Source: Anthopleura xanthogrammica (taxonomy: Eukaryota > Cnidaria > Anthozoa > Actiniaria > Actiniidae). From it: DNA of 64,000 bases. Where the stretch lies: positions 4,867,071 to 4,931,070 of the forward strand of contig OZ025209.1 in NCBI GenBank assembly GCA_964019055.1. Direction: 5' to 3'. How positions within the stretch are numbered: position 1 is the first letter of the stretch; every line of letters starts with the position of its first letter. Below the pieces are notes generated by a model. It was given only the letters and a program-made list of their open reading frames with translations. It did no database searches and was not told the origin of the DNA. A program made the position numbers and the translations under genes. Positions 23,509 through 33,500 of the stretch are shown piece by piece.

Positions 23509-24411
23509 TCTTTAATTCAAATGTAATCAACTAGAAATTCAACTATTTTTGGGTAAAACGTTTCGATTGATAACTGAATAGTTAACACAATTTTTTATAA
23601 AACTTGGGGGAAATTAAACTGACTCTTGGTATCGTATCAGTTGGACCAAATTCTAAGTTTTAGTTTCTGGTAGATATTTATATTTATAATGTAAAGAAGG
23701 AAGTTCTGCGCATGCTCAGAACAGTGAAAGTGATCAATTTACGTCGTTTCCAGATCCAATATTTCTCACTGCGCATGCTCGACGAAACCTGCGAAACTCA
23801 TTCCTTTTAAGGAATGTCGGAAGAGTATTCTTTATTTCAGTTCATATTAGGGGAAAAAGGCGCGCGAAATAATATATATTGTACTGTATGAGTACGGCTT
23901 GATTTTCCCAGTCGCTTGTATTAGAAATATCGGAAAGTTAAGCCGTTCTTCACATATCTTGGCTAATTTGCTACTCATTAGGCTAGAATGGGACGTTGCC
24001 TTTCTCTGTTCTGATTAATGCGTCATCCTGAGTTAATTAACTTAATTATTTTCCGTGTAGGTAGGATTGGGATCCGAACCAGATTTAAGATTCGATGTGT
24101 TTCTCAAAAACAAGAATTTGAAATTAACTTGGCCGGTAGTCATCGTCAAGTGCCCGAAATGAAATGAGCTTCGACCATAGTATGCTCGGCATAAACTAAG
24201 GAAAGGTTTTCAGATCTAAAACCTGCTTCGCATGCAATCGCTTGCCAGTTCTTTATCGAGATAAGAAAGTTTAGTATTGATTTTAGTTTCCATATTACTG
24301 ATATTTATAAAAATATCAGACTACTGGCCATTTCGTGTTTTGCATTACGTGACCGGCTACCGGTTATATAGACACTGCGTTTTTATAAACTCCTAAAAAC
24401 CAACAAACAAT
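23509..24411. other. 5' flank of copy A
   Basis: No second gene is seen. The segment at about 23880-24050 (CCAGTCGCTTGTATTAG, ATATCGGAA, CTCATTAGGCTAGAA) is homologous to 26800-26960 upstream of copy B, so flanking DNA was duplicated together with the genes. Two TGCGCATGCTC motifs occur near 23707 and 23769. Confidence 0.55.
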
Positions 24412-24859
24412 GGGATGCTTCGACGATACGGCGGCCATCTTGAATCAGAATTATCGAAAGGGACTGTGCATGAAATGCCGAGGGTATATGTAGGATCTGA
24501 TGAAGAAAAAAACAAATCCTGGGTTTCTCTGGCCCTATCATGCTGGTTTCCTGGGTTTCTCTGGCCCTATCATGCTGGTTAAGTGACAAGAACTTCATTT
24601 TCCTACGTAGTATAAGTCATTCCTTTTATATCTTGAATCGCAAGGCATTGTGGGGCGTCCAGGGGGCAAAACAGAACAAAGGTCGGATAATATATTAGAG
24701 TTTCGTTTATTTGTCTTTCTTTCATGTCAATCTTCATTTTTCATCACTTGTCAAAGAGTCTTGTGATGAATTTTTAATATTAATCGACGCCATTACTGTA
24801 ACAAAGTTTTATATATTTGCCCCCTACCAAGATGGCCGCCGTATCGTCGAAGTAGTCCA
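24412..24859. repeat. Inverted-repeat element R2 with CGGCCATCTTG ends
   Basis: TTCGACGATACGGCGGCCAT at the left is inverted at the right as ATGGCCGCCGTATCGTCGAA, about 400 bp apart. A 31-bp direct duplication (CTGGGTTTCTCTGGCCCTAT twice) lies inside. A single end of the same element occurs at 26583-26625. AAGATGGCCGCC resembles a YY1 site. Confidence 0.75.
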
Positions 24860-25043
24860 TTCGACAACTAATGTCAAGCAATAGAAACAGTTTTCATTTA
24901 CCAAAATAATTGTTTTCATATCCAGCTTGGAGACGAGAGAGAAATATTTTTTGAAAACTCTGGAGATGATGGGTTAAAACCTAATGCAGTAGTAGCTAAA
25001 CCATTCCAGTGAAGTCTTTGGAATAAAAAAATTAATTAACCCC

Positions 25044-25222
25044 TTTCTGGCTCACTGGAATATCGGCTGATAATGTCTTGGATGAGAAATAGTCCTCAAA
25101 ATATCACATTTGCCCTCGAAGCTTCGATTCTCGGCCAAATAAGTGGGTTTTTTTTCCACGGACCATTTCTCATCCTCGGACATTATCAACCGATATCCCA
25201 GCCGCCAGAAGGGGTTTATTTA
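25044..25222. repeat. Inverted-repeat element
   Basis: TAACCCCTTTCTGGC pairs with GCCAGAAGGGGTTTA, and inner arms ATCGGCTGATAATGTC and GACATTATCAACCGAT pair too. No coding capacity. Confidence 0.75.
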
Positions 25223-25687
25223 CTAAGTATTCTCAGATCCCGTGCGAATAATTATTGATTGGTTGATGGAGTGAGTTGACACATGAAATACACTTGTAAA
25301 AAGGTAATACAATTGAATAGTGCAAGACTCTGTGTTTGTATCGTTAGAATAGTGCTATTTAATACCAATCGGTTAGTACTATAACTTCAGAAATAAAAAT
25401 TAGCAAACTCAAGAAAGAAATAATGTCCCGTTACGTTTTTTACGGTGTAAAATTTATCTTTTTATCACAACTGTTAGATTGGCTGATTTCATATGTGAGG
25501 GACTGTGTACGAGCTCCTAAATTGATGACAAAACAAAACTCACATAGCCAAAAAGACTGACATATCGGGCTTTAACATATCCAGCTACAACTATGTCCTA
25601 TCTGTTCATGCAAAAATAACAAATAGTTTTACAATATTAGAATAGAATGACTTATGGAGCTAAGTATGCTTAGTAAAATATCGGCGT

Positions 25688-26059
25688 TTACAAAAGTCCA
25701 TATAAACAAAGTTCTCTTCTTACAATCAGTTTTTTTCTCATTTTTCTCAGAGATACGCCATCAAATTCCAGCTCTCTTTCAATTTCTTCACAAATTGCGA
25801 AACGCCTTGATGGATCCGGAATTCCTAGCTGCCTTTCCTTGACTTCTTTAACTGAAAATTGTGGCATTTTCAATAACTGTTTATCTGTTTCTTCGTCTTT
25901 GGTTGAACAGTGCGAGGCACTCTTGAGTAAATTGTCGACAGACTCACTGTTATGAGCTGGATTTCCACGCTTTCCTCTTCGTGAAAAAGAATTTGGCAGC
26001 TTTAGAAAGCATAACAATTTTCGGACAAAGTCCCGTTTTTTAACTCTAATATCAGCCAT
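25688..26059 (-). CDS. Small basic protein of unknown family, copy B (123 aa)
   Basis: Not recognised. Intronless 123-residue frame beginning MADIR in a good start context (AAGATGG). It has a basic N-terminal third (KKRDFVRK, SRRGKRGN), a Ser/Thr/Lys middle with CSTKDEETDKQLLK, and the family C terminus RRFAICEEIERE, SLRKMRKKLI and RELCLYGLL. It differs from copy C at about nine positions in the first 36 residues but only once in the remaining 87, so selection or gene conversion has preserved the C-terminal part. No signal peptide or TM segment. A MITE and duplicated flanks lie upstream. Confidence 0.6.
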   Translation of the reverse strand: MADIRVKKRDFVRKLLCFLKLPNSFSRRGKRGNPAHNSESVDNLLKSASHCSTKDEETDKQLLKMPQFSVKEVKERQLGIPDPSRRFAICEEIERELEFDGVSLRKMRKKLIVRRELCLYGLL

Positions 26060-26477
26060 CTTGTTTCTTGCTTCACAAGTCAGTATCTGTGTGTTATGGT
26101 TGAGATTATTGAAAATTTTTGATCACACGACGATTTATATGAGACTCCAACGACATAAAACTCACTCCATTTTTGGTCAACACAAAATAATCTTAATCCT
26201 TATAGTGGAATGATTACCTTTTTTGGACAACTGTGAATATAGAAGCCGCCGCCACGCCCAAATGGCAAAACAAGGCCAAAACACGAAGTGCCGAACAAAA
26301 ACAACAACAGGAGCAACAACAAAGAAACAAAGAAAAATGAAAAATAAAAGTAAAGGAGATTGAAATAAATTTAATCAAAACAATGAAATCAAATGAGAAA
26401 ATCAAAAAAATAAAATGCTAAATAAATAGTATTAAAAATGAATCAAAATATAATGAAAATAAAGACAAGCGAAAACT

Positions 26478-26559
26478 TACCCTGGTTCCAGAGGCGCTTT
26501 TATATAAGGCGAACCTCGCCGTATAAAAGCCATTGAAAAGCGCCTCTGGAACCAGGGTA
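26478..26559. mobile_element. 82-bp MITE with 9-bp target duplication
   Basis: The ends are perfect inverted repeats: TACCCTGGTTCCAGAGGCGC on the left and its complement on the right, leaving a loop of about 35 bp. It is flanked on both sides by GCGAAAACT (26469-26477 and 26560-26568), a 9-bp target-site duplication without mismatch, which suggests a fairly recent insertion. Nine-base duplications are typical of Mutator-like transposons; the family is inference. Confidence 0.85.
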
Positions 26560-26582
26560 GCGAAAACTTTGATCTTTGAAAT

Positions 26583-26625
26583 AATGGACTACTTCGATGA
26601 TACGGCAGCCATCTTCTTAGGAGGC
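26583..26625. repeat. Solo end of element R2
   Basis: ATGGACTACTTCGATGATACGG then GCAGCCATCTT matches the right terminal repeat of the element at 24412-24859 in the opposite orientation. It lies directly beside the 82-bp MITE. Confidence 0.6.
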
Positions 26626-27111
26626 AAATATAGAGACCCCACCCCTTTACCACCGGCCCTGGATCCGCCCTTGGCAAAGGACGGCGAAATCATGGTTAAT
26701 ATAGCAGTGCTTCTGCACAGTGATCGTACGGTGGACCATAGGGGAATTAAACCGAAGAAAACAAAGGCACGCGAACAAATATACATCGTACTGGATCAGT
26801 TGCTTGATTTTTCCAGTCCCTTGTATTAGGAATATCGGAAGTTAATCTGTTTTTCGTATATCTTAACTAATTAGCGCGGTACTCATTAGGCTAGAACAGG
26901 GCGTTGTCTTTATCTGTTCCGACTTGTGTGTCACCCTTAATTAATCAGTTTTCTTGTTCTTCCGTGCGCCAATCATTTCCGAGAATATTTTGATCATGAA
27001 AAGGTGACACGAAAAGACCAAAAAACAAGCAAATATTTGAGATATCCTTTATGCCGTAGTCCAAGAAAAATATCCCCAGATTTTGAGCTACATTACTACA
27101 TGTAATTTTCG

Positions 27112-27482
27112 CGACACGTTAATTTCGGAGGTCGCATATTTCGCGATACTCTAATTTCGCGATTTCATTTAATTTATACATCATTCATGATTTGTTTCCA
27201 AATACGAACATTACTTGATCAAAAAGACTTTACTGCACAATAGTAACAACAAAGAGTAATAATTTTGCGTTAGTGCTATGGTTTTCATTTTAATATAAAG
27301 TCTACTGGATGTGCTAGTACTTTGTTCTCAATACAACTTCATCTCTGCTTTTTAATGGTTACTATACTGTTAGCTTTTTATTTTCTCAATAATTGAAGGT
27401 CACTTAATTTTCGCGTCACTTTAATTTCGCGATTTTTTCAAAGTTGCGAAAATCGCGAAATTGAAGTGTCGCGAAAATTTCA
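27112..27482. repeat. Inverted-repeat element with TTTCGCGACAC ends
   Basis: AATTTTCGCGACACGTTAAT at the left and TTGAAGTGTCGCGAAAATT at the right are inverted. Several TTTCGCGA motifs recur inside. Confidence 0.75.
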
Positions 27483-27851
27483 TCAGTAGACAGTAGACAT
27501 CACTAGTAGACAGTAGACATCACTAAAATTACATCAGTAGACATGTTGAATAAAAAAGATTTTGAAACTGACCTAATAAAATGGTTAAACTGAATTCTCG
27601 GTTGCCACAGCAACCTTCATTTAACGTTACACGGTAAAACCGTTTTTCTCGGACTTTTGTAGCGTTGTTTCGAGACCAAGTTTTACACGGCTCTGAATTT
27701 CACACCGCGCGAGTAGCTTTGTCTTTGTAGAAAACTTATTGAAGAGGACTGAAAAATGTACAAAAAACTATGTGCAAAAATAACAAATAGTTTTACAATA
27801 TCAGAATAGATGGACTTATGGAGCTAAGTTTGCTTAGTAAAATATCGGCGT

Positions 27852-28223
27852 TTACAAAAGTCCATATAAACAAAGTTCTCTTCTTACAATCAGTTTTTTT
27901 CTCATTTTTCTCAGAGAAACGCCATCAAATTCCAGCTCTTTTTCAATTTCTTCACAAATTGCGAAACGCCTTGATGGATCCGGAATTCCTAGCTGCCTTT
28001 CCTTGACTTCTTTAACTGAAAATTGTGGCATTTTCAATAACTGTTTATCTGTTTCTTCGTCTTTGGTTGAACAGTGCGAGGCACTCTTGAGTAAATTGTC
28101 GACAGACTCACTGTTATCAGCTGGATTTCCACGCTTTCGTCTTCGTGAAAAAGAATTTGGCAGCATTGGAAAACAAAACAATTTTCGGAGAAAGTTACGT
28201 TTTCTACCCCTGATATCAGCCAT
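27852..28223 (-). CDS. Small basic protein of unknown family, copy C (123 aa)
   Basis: Not recognised. Near-duplicate of copy B: same 123-residue length, same MADIR start in AAGATGG context and same C-terminal blocks RRFAICEEIEKE, SLRKMRKKLI and RELCLYGLL. N-terminal changes include VKKRDF to GRKRNF. DNA homology with copy B extends from about 27772 to 28540, so the duplication includes 3' flank and about 300 bp of promoter region. All three family members lie on the minus strand within about 5 kb, a local tandem expansion. Confidence 0.6.
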   Translation of the reverse strand: MADIRGRKRNFLRKLFCFPMLPNSFSRRRKRGNPADNSESVDNLLKSASHCSTKDEETDKQLLKMPQFSVKEVKERQLGIPDPSRRFAICEEIEKELEFDGVSLRKMRKKLIVRRELCLYGLL

Positions 28224-28639
28224 CTTGCTTCTTGCTTGACAAGTCAGTATCGGGGATTTGAAATTTTTACCCAGCCTTAATCACACAGCGATGAAAACGA
28301 GACCTAGACGGTACCTGGCAAATGCAACACTGACGTCCACAGAAAATAACGGCGCCTTTCGTCAACACAGAATATTCTTAATTCTTAGTGAGCGACTTCC
28401 TATTGGACCGCTGTAATTATGGGAGTCCTTCCACGCCCAGCAACGGCAAATAACAAGCCGGCACAAAAAAGGAGCCGGACAAAAACAGCAGTATCAGCGA
28501 AACAAATACGAATAGAAAGTAAAATGTGAATGAAATAAAGCAGGCTAATTTCCAATATAAGCGGAGAGTGAAAAAAGGGGCGAGGTCTCCCTCTCAGAGG
28601 AGTTATTTCAATTAGGACAACGGTGGCCAGCCCTTGATT

Positions 28640-28862
28640 AACAATAGGGTACGGTTACCTCACAGATTGAACTCTGAGACAACCTCTGGGCTGATCTAAG
28701 TCAGGGCATGGCTAACTCACAGATCGAACTCTGAGACAACCTCTGGGCTGATCTAAGTCAGGGCGCGGCTAACTCACAGATTGAACCCTGAAACAACCTC
28801 TGGGCTGATCTAAGTCAGGGCGCGGCTACCTCACTGATTGAATTAAAATTTGAGTGCTGGTA
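28640..28862 (+). repeat. Tandem SINE-derived repeat
   Basis: A unit of about 65 bp (CTCTGAGACAACCTCTGGGC, TGATCTAAGTCAGGGC, GGCTAACTCACAGAT) is repeated three times, then grades into the block GATTGAATTAAAATTTGAG seen in other SINE-like copies. Confidence 0.85.
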
Positions 28863-28865
28863 AGT

Positions 28866-29172
28866 TAGGGACAAGGTCAAAACAATTGTCCAAAATAGGG
28901 ACCCGATTTTATTATTTTAGGTGGTGGGTACCGGTAGATACCCCCTCCCCCTCAGAGACCTGTTGAAATGCTCGATACTGGGTGTCCGTAGTGACTATTT
29001 CTATCCACAAATACGTTGTTTAGAATACATGAAAACAGACAGTACATTCACTTCTACGACTTGACTTTTAGTTTTGGAGATATTTGAGGACAAAATCCAG
29101 GATTTCACTTCCAGAGGTGGTGGGTACCGGGTAAGTCACGTAAGATGACAATTATTTTGACTTTGTCCCTTA
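28866..29172. repeat. Inverted-repeat element R3, copy 1
   Basis: GTTAGGGACAAGGTCAAAAC pairs with TTTTGACTTTGTCCCTTA at the right. A GGTGGTGGGTACCGG block occurs twice inside. A truncated copy is at 34722-34872. Confidence 0.8.
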
Positions 29173-29439
29173 GTTGGATTTTGTGGAGGAAGGATAGGTT
29201 AAAAAAGGGGAACCTGCAGAAAAAAAACTCGAAAAAAGGGAGCGACCTAACACAAGTGATCAATGGTAATTGAAAGTTAACTCTCATAACTTATTGCGAT
29301 TTTGAACCGCCAAAATGGGTTTATATTGGCGGCTCTCTCCCGATCAAACTTATAGGAGAATCGCGACACTGACTTAAAATATTACACCTTTTGAATATTT
29401 AAACAAGTAAATATATTTAAACGAGTGTGATATACTTAT

Positions 29440-29809
29440 AATAATAATAATAATATTTAATCACTTATATTGCGCGATATTCATAAAAATGATCAATCGC
29501 GCATAACATATAAAAATATTATATAGGTTAAAATACGAAAAAATTAATAAAAAAGTCTAATGGTAGAAGAAGATTCTAGAAAATGATAATAATAACTAAT
29601 AATTAATCAGAAAGTGGCTAACAATAAGCCAACCTAAAAAGATATGTCTTTAACTGACGTTTAAATATAGTAATTGTTGTAATGCGACGCAGATCTATAG
29701 GTAATGAATTCCATAATTTAGGGGCCGCAATGGCAAATGCTCTATCTCCTAAAGTCGTCTTAAATTTAATAGATGGAACACTAAGCAATAAACTATCAGT
29801 ATACTTCAT
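29440..29809 (-). mobile_element. 5'-truncated non-LTR retrotransposon (LINE)
   Basis: The minus-strand frame at 29618-29809 encodes GDRAFAIAAPKLWNSLP followed by LRRITTITIFKRQLKTYLF, the typical C-terminal end of reverse transcriptases of non-LTR retrotransposons. It is followed on the minus strand by an AT-rich 3' region and an (ATT)n tail, seen on the plus strand as ATA repeats at about 29438-29455. Endonuclease and catalytic RT domains are absent, as expected for a 5'-truncated, dead insertion. Confidence 0.8.
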
Positions 29810-29878
29810 CCTCGACCACCCCTCCCCCTTAGTGAGATTCCTTTAGTAGAAGGAGGCGATGAGTAAAGGAGTTGATGT

Positions 29879-30025
29879 CAGGGCCGTAGCAGGTGGAGGG
29901 ACAGGGGCTTCCCCCTCCAATAATTTAGGTATGTTATTAATACATAAAGTGTTTTTGAATATAGCACCCCCAATACTTTTGAACTATCCCCCCTCCCAAT
30001 TATTTTTTGCCTTGCTACGGCCCTG
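29879..30025. repeat. MITE with CAGGGCCGTAGCA termini
   Basis: Left CAGGGCCGTAGCAGG and right CCTTGCTACGGCCCTG are inverted. The interior is rich in CCCC(T) on both sides. It lies about 480 bp upstream of the KHDRBS start. Confidence 0.75.
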
Positions 30026-30322
30026 TATTTGGGGATCTTAGAAATATGACCTTATCTCACTTTCCACTTTCCGCTTTCTTTCAGTGCCTAACAAATCGCA
30101 TGCATTTTCTTAGTATAATAGACAGCAAAAAAAACTAAAATTTATCTAAATACTCCGAAACTTGTAAGGCAAGATATACGAACAAAAAGAGTCTTTATAT
30201 GAAGGTTTTTGAATCTTTTTTTATTTATTTATTTATTTATTTAGAATTTCAAGGTTTTGGACATCAAAAGCAAGCTGCAATGTGGAAACTGAAAATTTGA
30301 CCAACAAAGGAATCCAAACTGA

Positions 30323-30358
30323 CCAATCAAAAACGACGACCACACTGAACCAACCAAT
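30323..30358 (+). promoter_or_regulatory. CCAAT boxes of the KHDRBS promoter
   Basis: CCAAT occurs at 30323-30327 (GACCAATCAA) and 30354-30358 (AACCAATCAG), about 160-190 bp before the start codon. Spacing suits NF-Y-type promoter elements for a broadly expressed gene. No TATA box was seen close to the likely start site. Confidence 0.5.
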
Positions 30359-30514
30359 CAGATGAAAGATGCCGAAGTGATCTTTGTCGGTCTATCTCTG
30401 ACTGGTGAGTGATCAATGTTCGCTGTTCGCGCCATTTTGAATTAGCCCAATAATAGCTCCTCAATCCTTCACTTTTAAATACTATAGTCTTATTTTTTTA
30501 CTCAAATTATGACC

Positions 30515-33500
30515 ATGGAGTCCGAGGCTGGATATTTATCAGAACTTTTAGCTGAGAAAGATAGTTTAGACCCGTCTTTTGTTCACTGTATGAGGCTTTT
30601 AACGCGAGGTAAGTGTTGAAGTAAACTGCATTCCTCCACCAGTACAAACATCAAACTATTCTGGTGGCGGTCTTTATTTATTGATATTTAACCAATTTTT
30701 GAGCATAGATTGATCTTTGAATACTCTAAGGTGGGAATAAAACCTCCTTGGGTTATAATTGAGGAGATTTTATTTTAAAATGTTGGTTTGATCAGTAGAG
30801 CAGGAAGGTGAAAAGATCAAAAACTCGAGGAGTCGAGATCCTTCGAGCGTTGCTTGACTCGATCGGTATGCAAAACCACTGCTCATAAACTTTAACCAAC
30901 ATTCCTTAAACTAATCTAAACGCTTACTTTACGCTGTCGTCTCGGCGTCTTTTGAGATGATTAATTGCTTCGCTATTTCTACTTTAGAATTTTTGCCCTA
31001 AGACTCAAAGACCGTTTTTTTGACTTCACTTCGGCATCCCTTTTCTAGACATAACAGTTTTTGGTCCCGTTTTTTAACGAAAAAAAAAAATCTTTTCCAC
31101 TTTTATATCAGTGAAAAATGATAAAGCGCTTCTCGTTATAAGTTCTTTCGTTGTCTCTTTTTGAAATTTTCATTCTTTAATTATCATAATGTCTTTGCTT
31201 TGTGTATAGTGGACGCCATCTTTGATTCTGTCTTTCTCTCTCTGTTCAACTATTTTCGAAGTTCTAATTTGTTTATGTACTAGAATTATACTCTAGAGGC
31301 TTTGTAAACACTAAAAATCTGTTCTCTAACTCCATATTTTGTTTTCCGTGAAAATTGAAATGAATATTCTTCATGATAAAACGTATTAATTATGAGCTTA
31401 GCTCAAGAAAGCATATTCAAAATTCATCACGAATCGAGTTTTCATTTTCATAGAAACTAAGAAGTTTTCTTTACAAAATTCAAGAATTTAATTTACTCCC
31501 AGGTTTGATTAACGTAGTGATGTTTTTGTCTGATCTAGGTGTATTTTTGCGGGATTGTTAGTAATACTCTAGCCATTGTTTTGATTATAATGCATGGAAA
31601 AACTAGTAATTATTAGTTATCAATAATAAATGTGGATTATGTGGCAATAGAAAGTTATGGTATATCTAATGATATACCATGTATTCTAAGTTTAGGTGGC
31701 TCTCTCGTCATTGGCATTTTGTGATGTAAACAAAATCATGCAACATTTACAACACTATTACAAAAAAAAATATTTTCTTTCTAAAAAAAAGTTATGCATT
31801 GAAGTATGTGTTAATAATGGTTAAAATTCTAGAGACGAGCTATATAGAGAATGCATAGCCAAAAACATAAAAAAATAAAATTATAGTTTCATCAATATCC
31901 TGAAACAACCAATATATAAAAGAGAAACTTCAAATTTTATGAACATGGGCATGGCTAATTTACAAATTGAATTGAAATTTTTCCTACTAGCACCTGGAGG
32001 AAAACCTTTGAATCAAGGGAGAGACCCACATCCTTTGTTCATTTACATGAAGCAAAGTCGTACTTATTTAGAAAATTCTATTCCCGGGCATCCTTTATAA
32101 TATTGTATAACCCTAAAATACAATGATTCAATAAGTATGATAATAAAGAGTGCTATAAGCTTAGAAAAGTTTTATTCTTTAACGATAATGGATTGCTTCT
32201 TCTTGTCTTAGTTGCTTACGATCAAGCAGTCCTATTTTTGCTGTTTCTTTTCAACACATTACAGAGCATTTTCCTGAATCTGTTTTTAATCATCCAAAGA
32301 GAAACTCAAATAATTCTGTGAACTGAAATAGAAACATAGCTAAAATGAGACTAAGGAAGTGGCTTTTATTTCATATAGAGCTCAAATGCATTACATAGAC
32401 ATGAATATATAGTTTATAATTTAATATGATTATCAGTGAAAAAATAGTTTGACGTTTAAAAGTCTGCTTGACTTCATCATCAGGTAATGATTAAAAGAAA
32501 CCGAGTTACTGAGTGTTAAAGCTAATATACAGTTGTATATTACAGCTCGATGCACAAAAGTATGGCCATATTTAATGTATTCACATACTTTTATGCACAG
32601 GCTTTTTGAGCTGCCAAACAAGTTTTTACATTCCTTATTTGGTAAAACCAGCCACCTTCGCATCAAAATATATAGAAGTATGCAAATTAAATGTGGTCAT
32701 ACTTTTGCACGTCGCGCAGTAAATTGTATTACCAGAAGTTCTTGTATATGGTTTACTTATGGAGAAATTATTGTAGTTAGTGAAAATCCATAGAATTTGT
32801 GGTTTGCAATCATTACAAGGATATAATGGCCATGCTGGTTGATATAATAAAAGAGATTAATGGCAAGTCTGTTCTTAAATCTGACCAGGTTGGCAGGAAG
32901 AAAACCAAAACTTAAAGTATAATAATAAATTCAACTTACTTGATATGTCATGTATGATAGGAATTTTGACATTTTAAGGTTTTAAGTACCGGTATGTCAG
33001 AATGTTTAATGATAAAAAAAATTGTGCAGGTTCTCAGTTTTTTGACATCTTTTTCGTATGATTAACCAGAGCTACCATAAATTCATTTTGCCAGATCTAG
33101 GATAGTATTACTGTATAATTATTGTTACATGTATCACAGACAGCTGAGTTGTCTAATTATCTATATTAGTATCCTAATTATCTAGTCTATAAAGTCTAAA
33201 TCCAAAATAAGTTGCAATCATTAATATTTTAACATTTCATGCAATTTCCAAATTGAATGTCAGTTTTCCAATTTCTTTTCTTTTTTACTTTCATGAAATC
33301 CCAGAGTAATAAAAAAAAATGCCAGATTCTATATATGATCCTGCCTTGAATGATCTAGATGACATAGATGACTGACGTCATCATTCTACATTGGACAGTT
33401 CAATAATTATTTTTGAAAATAATTTGAATTAAGCAAACTGAATTGTGAAAATGTTCTCGTGATAAAAACATTCAGACAGGCTGTCAGACATTATACTACA

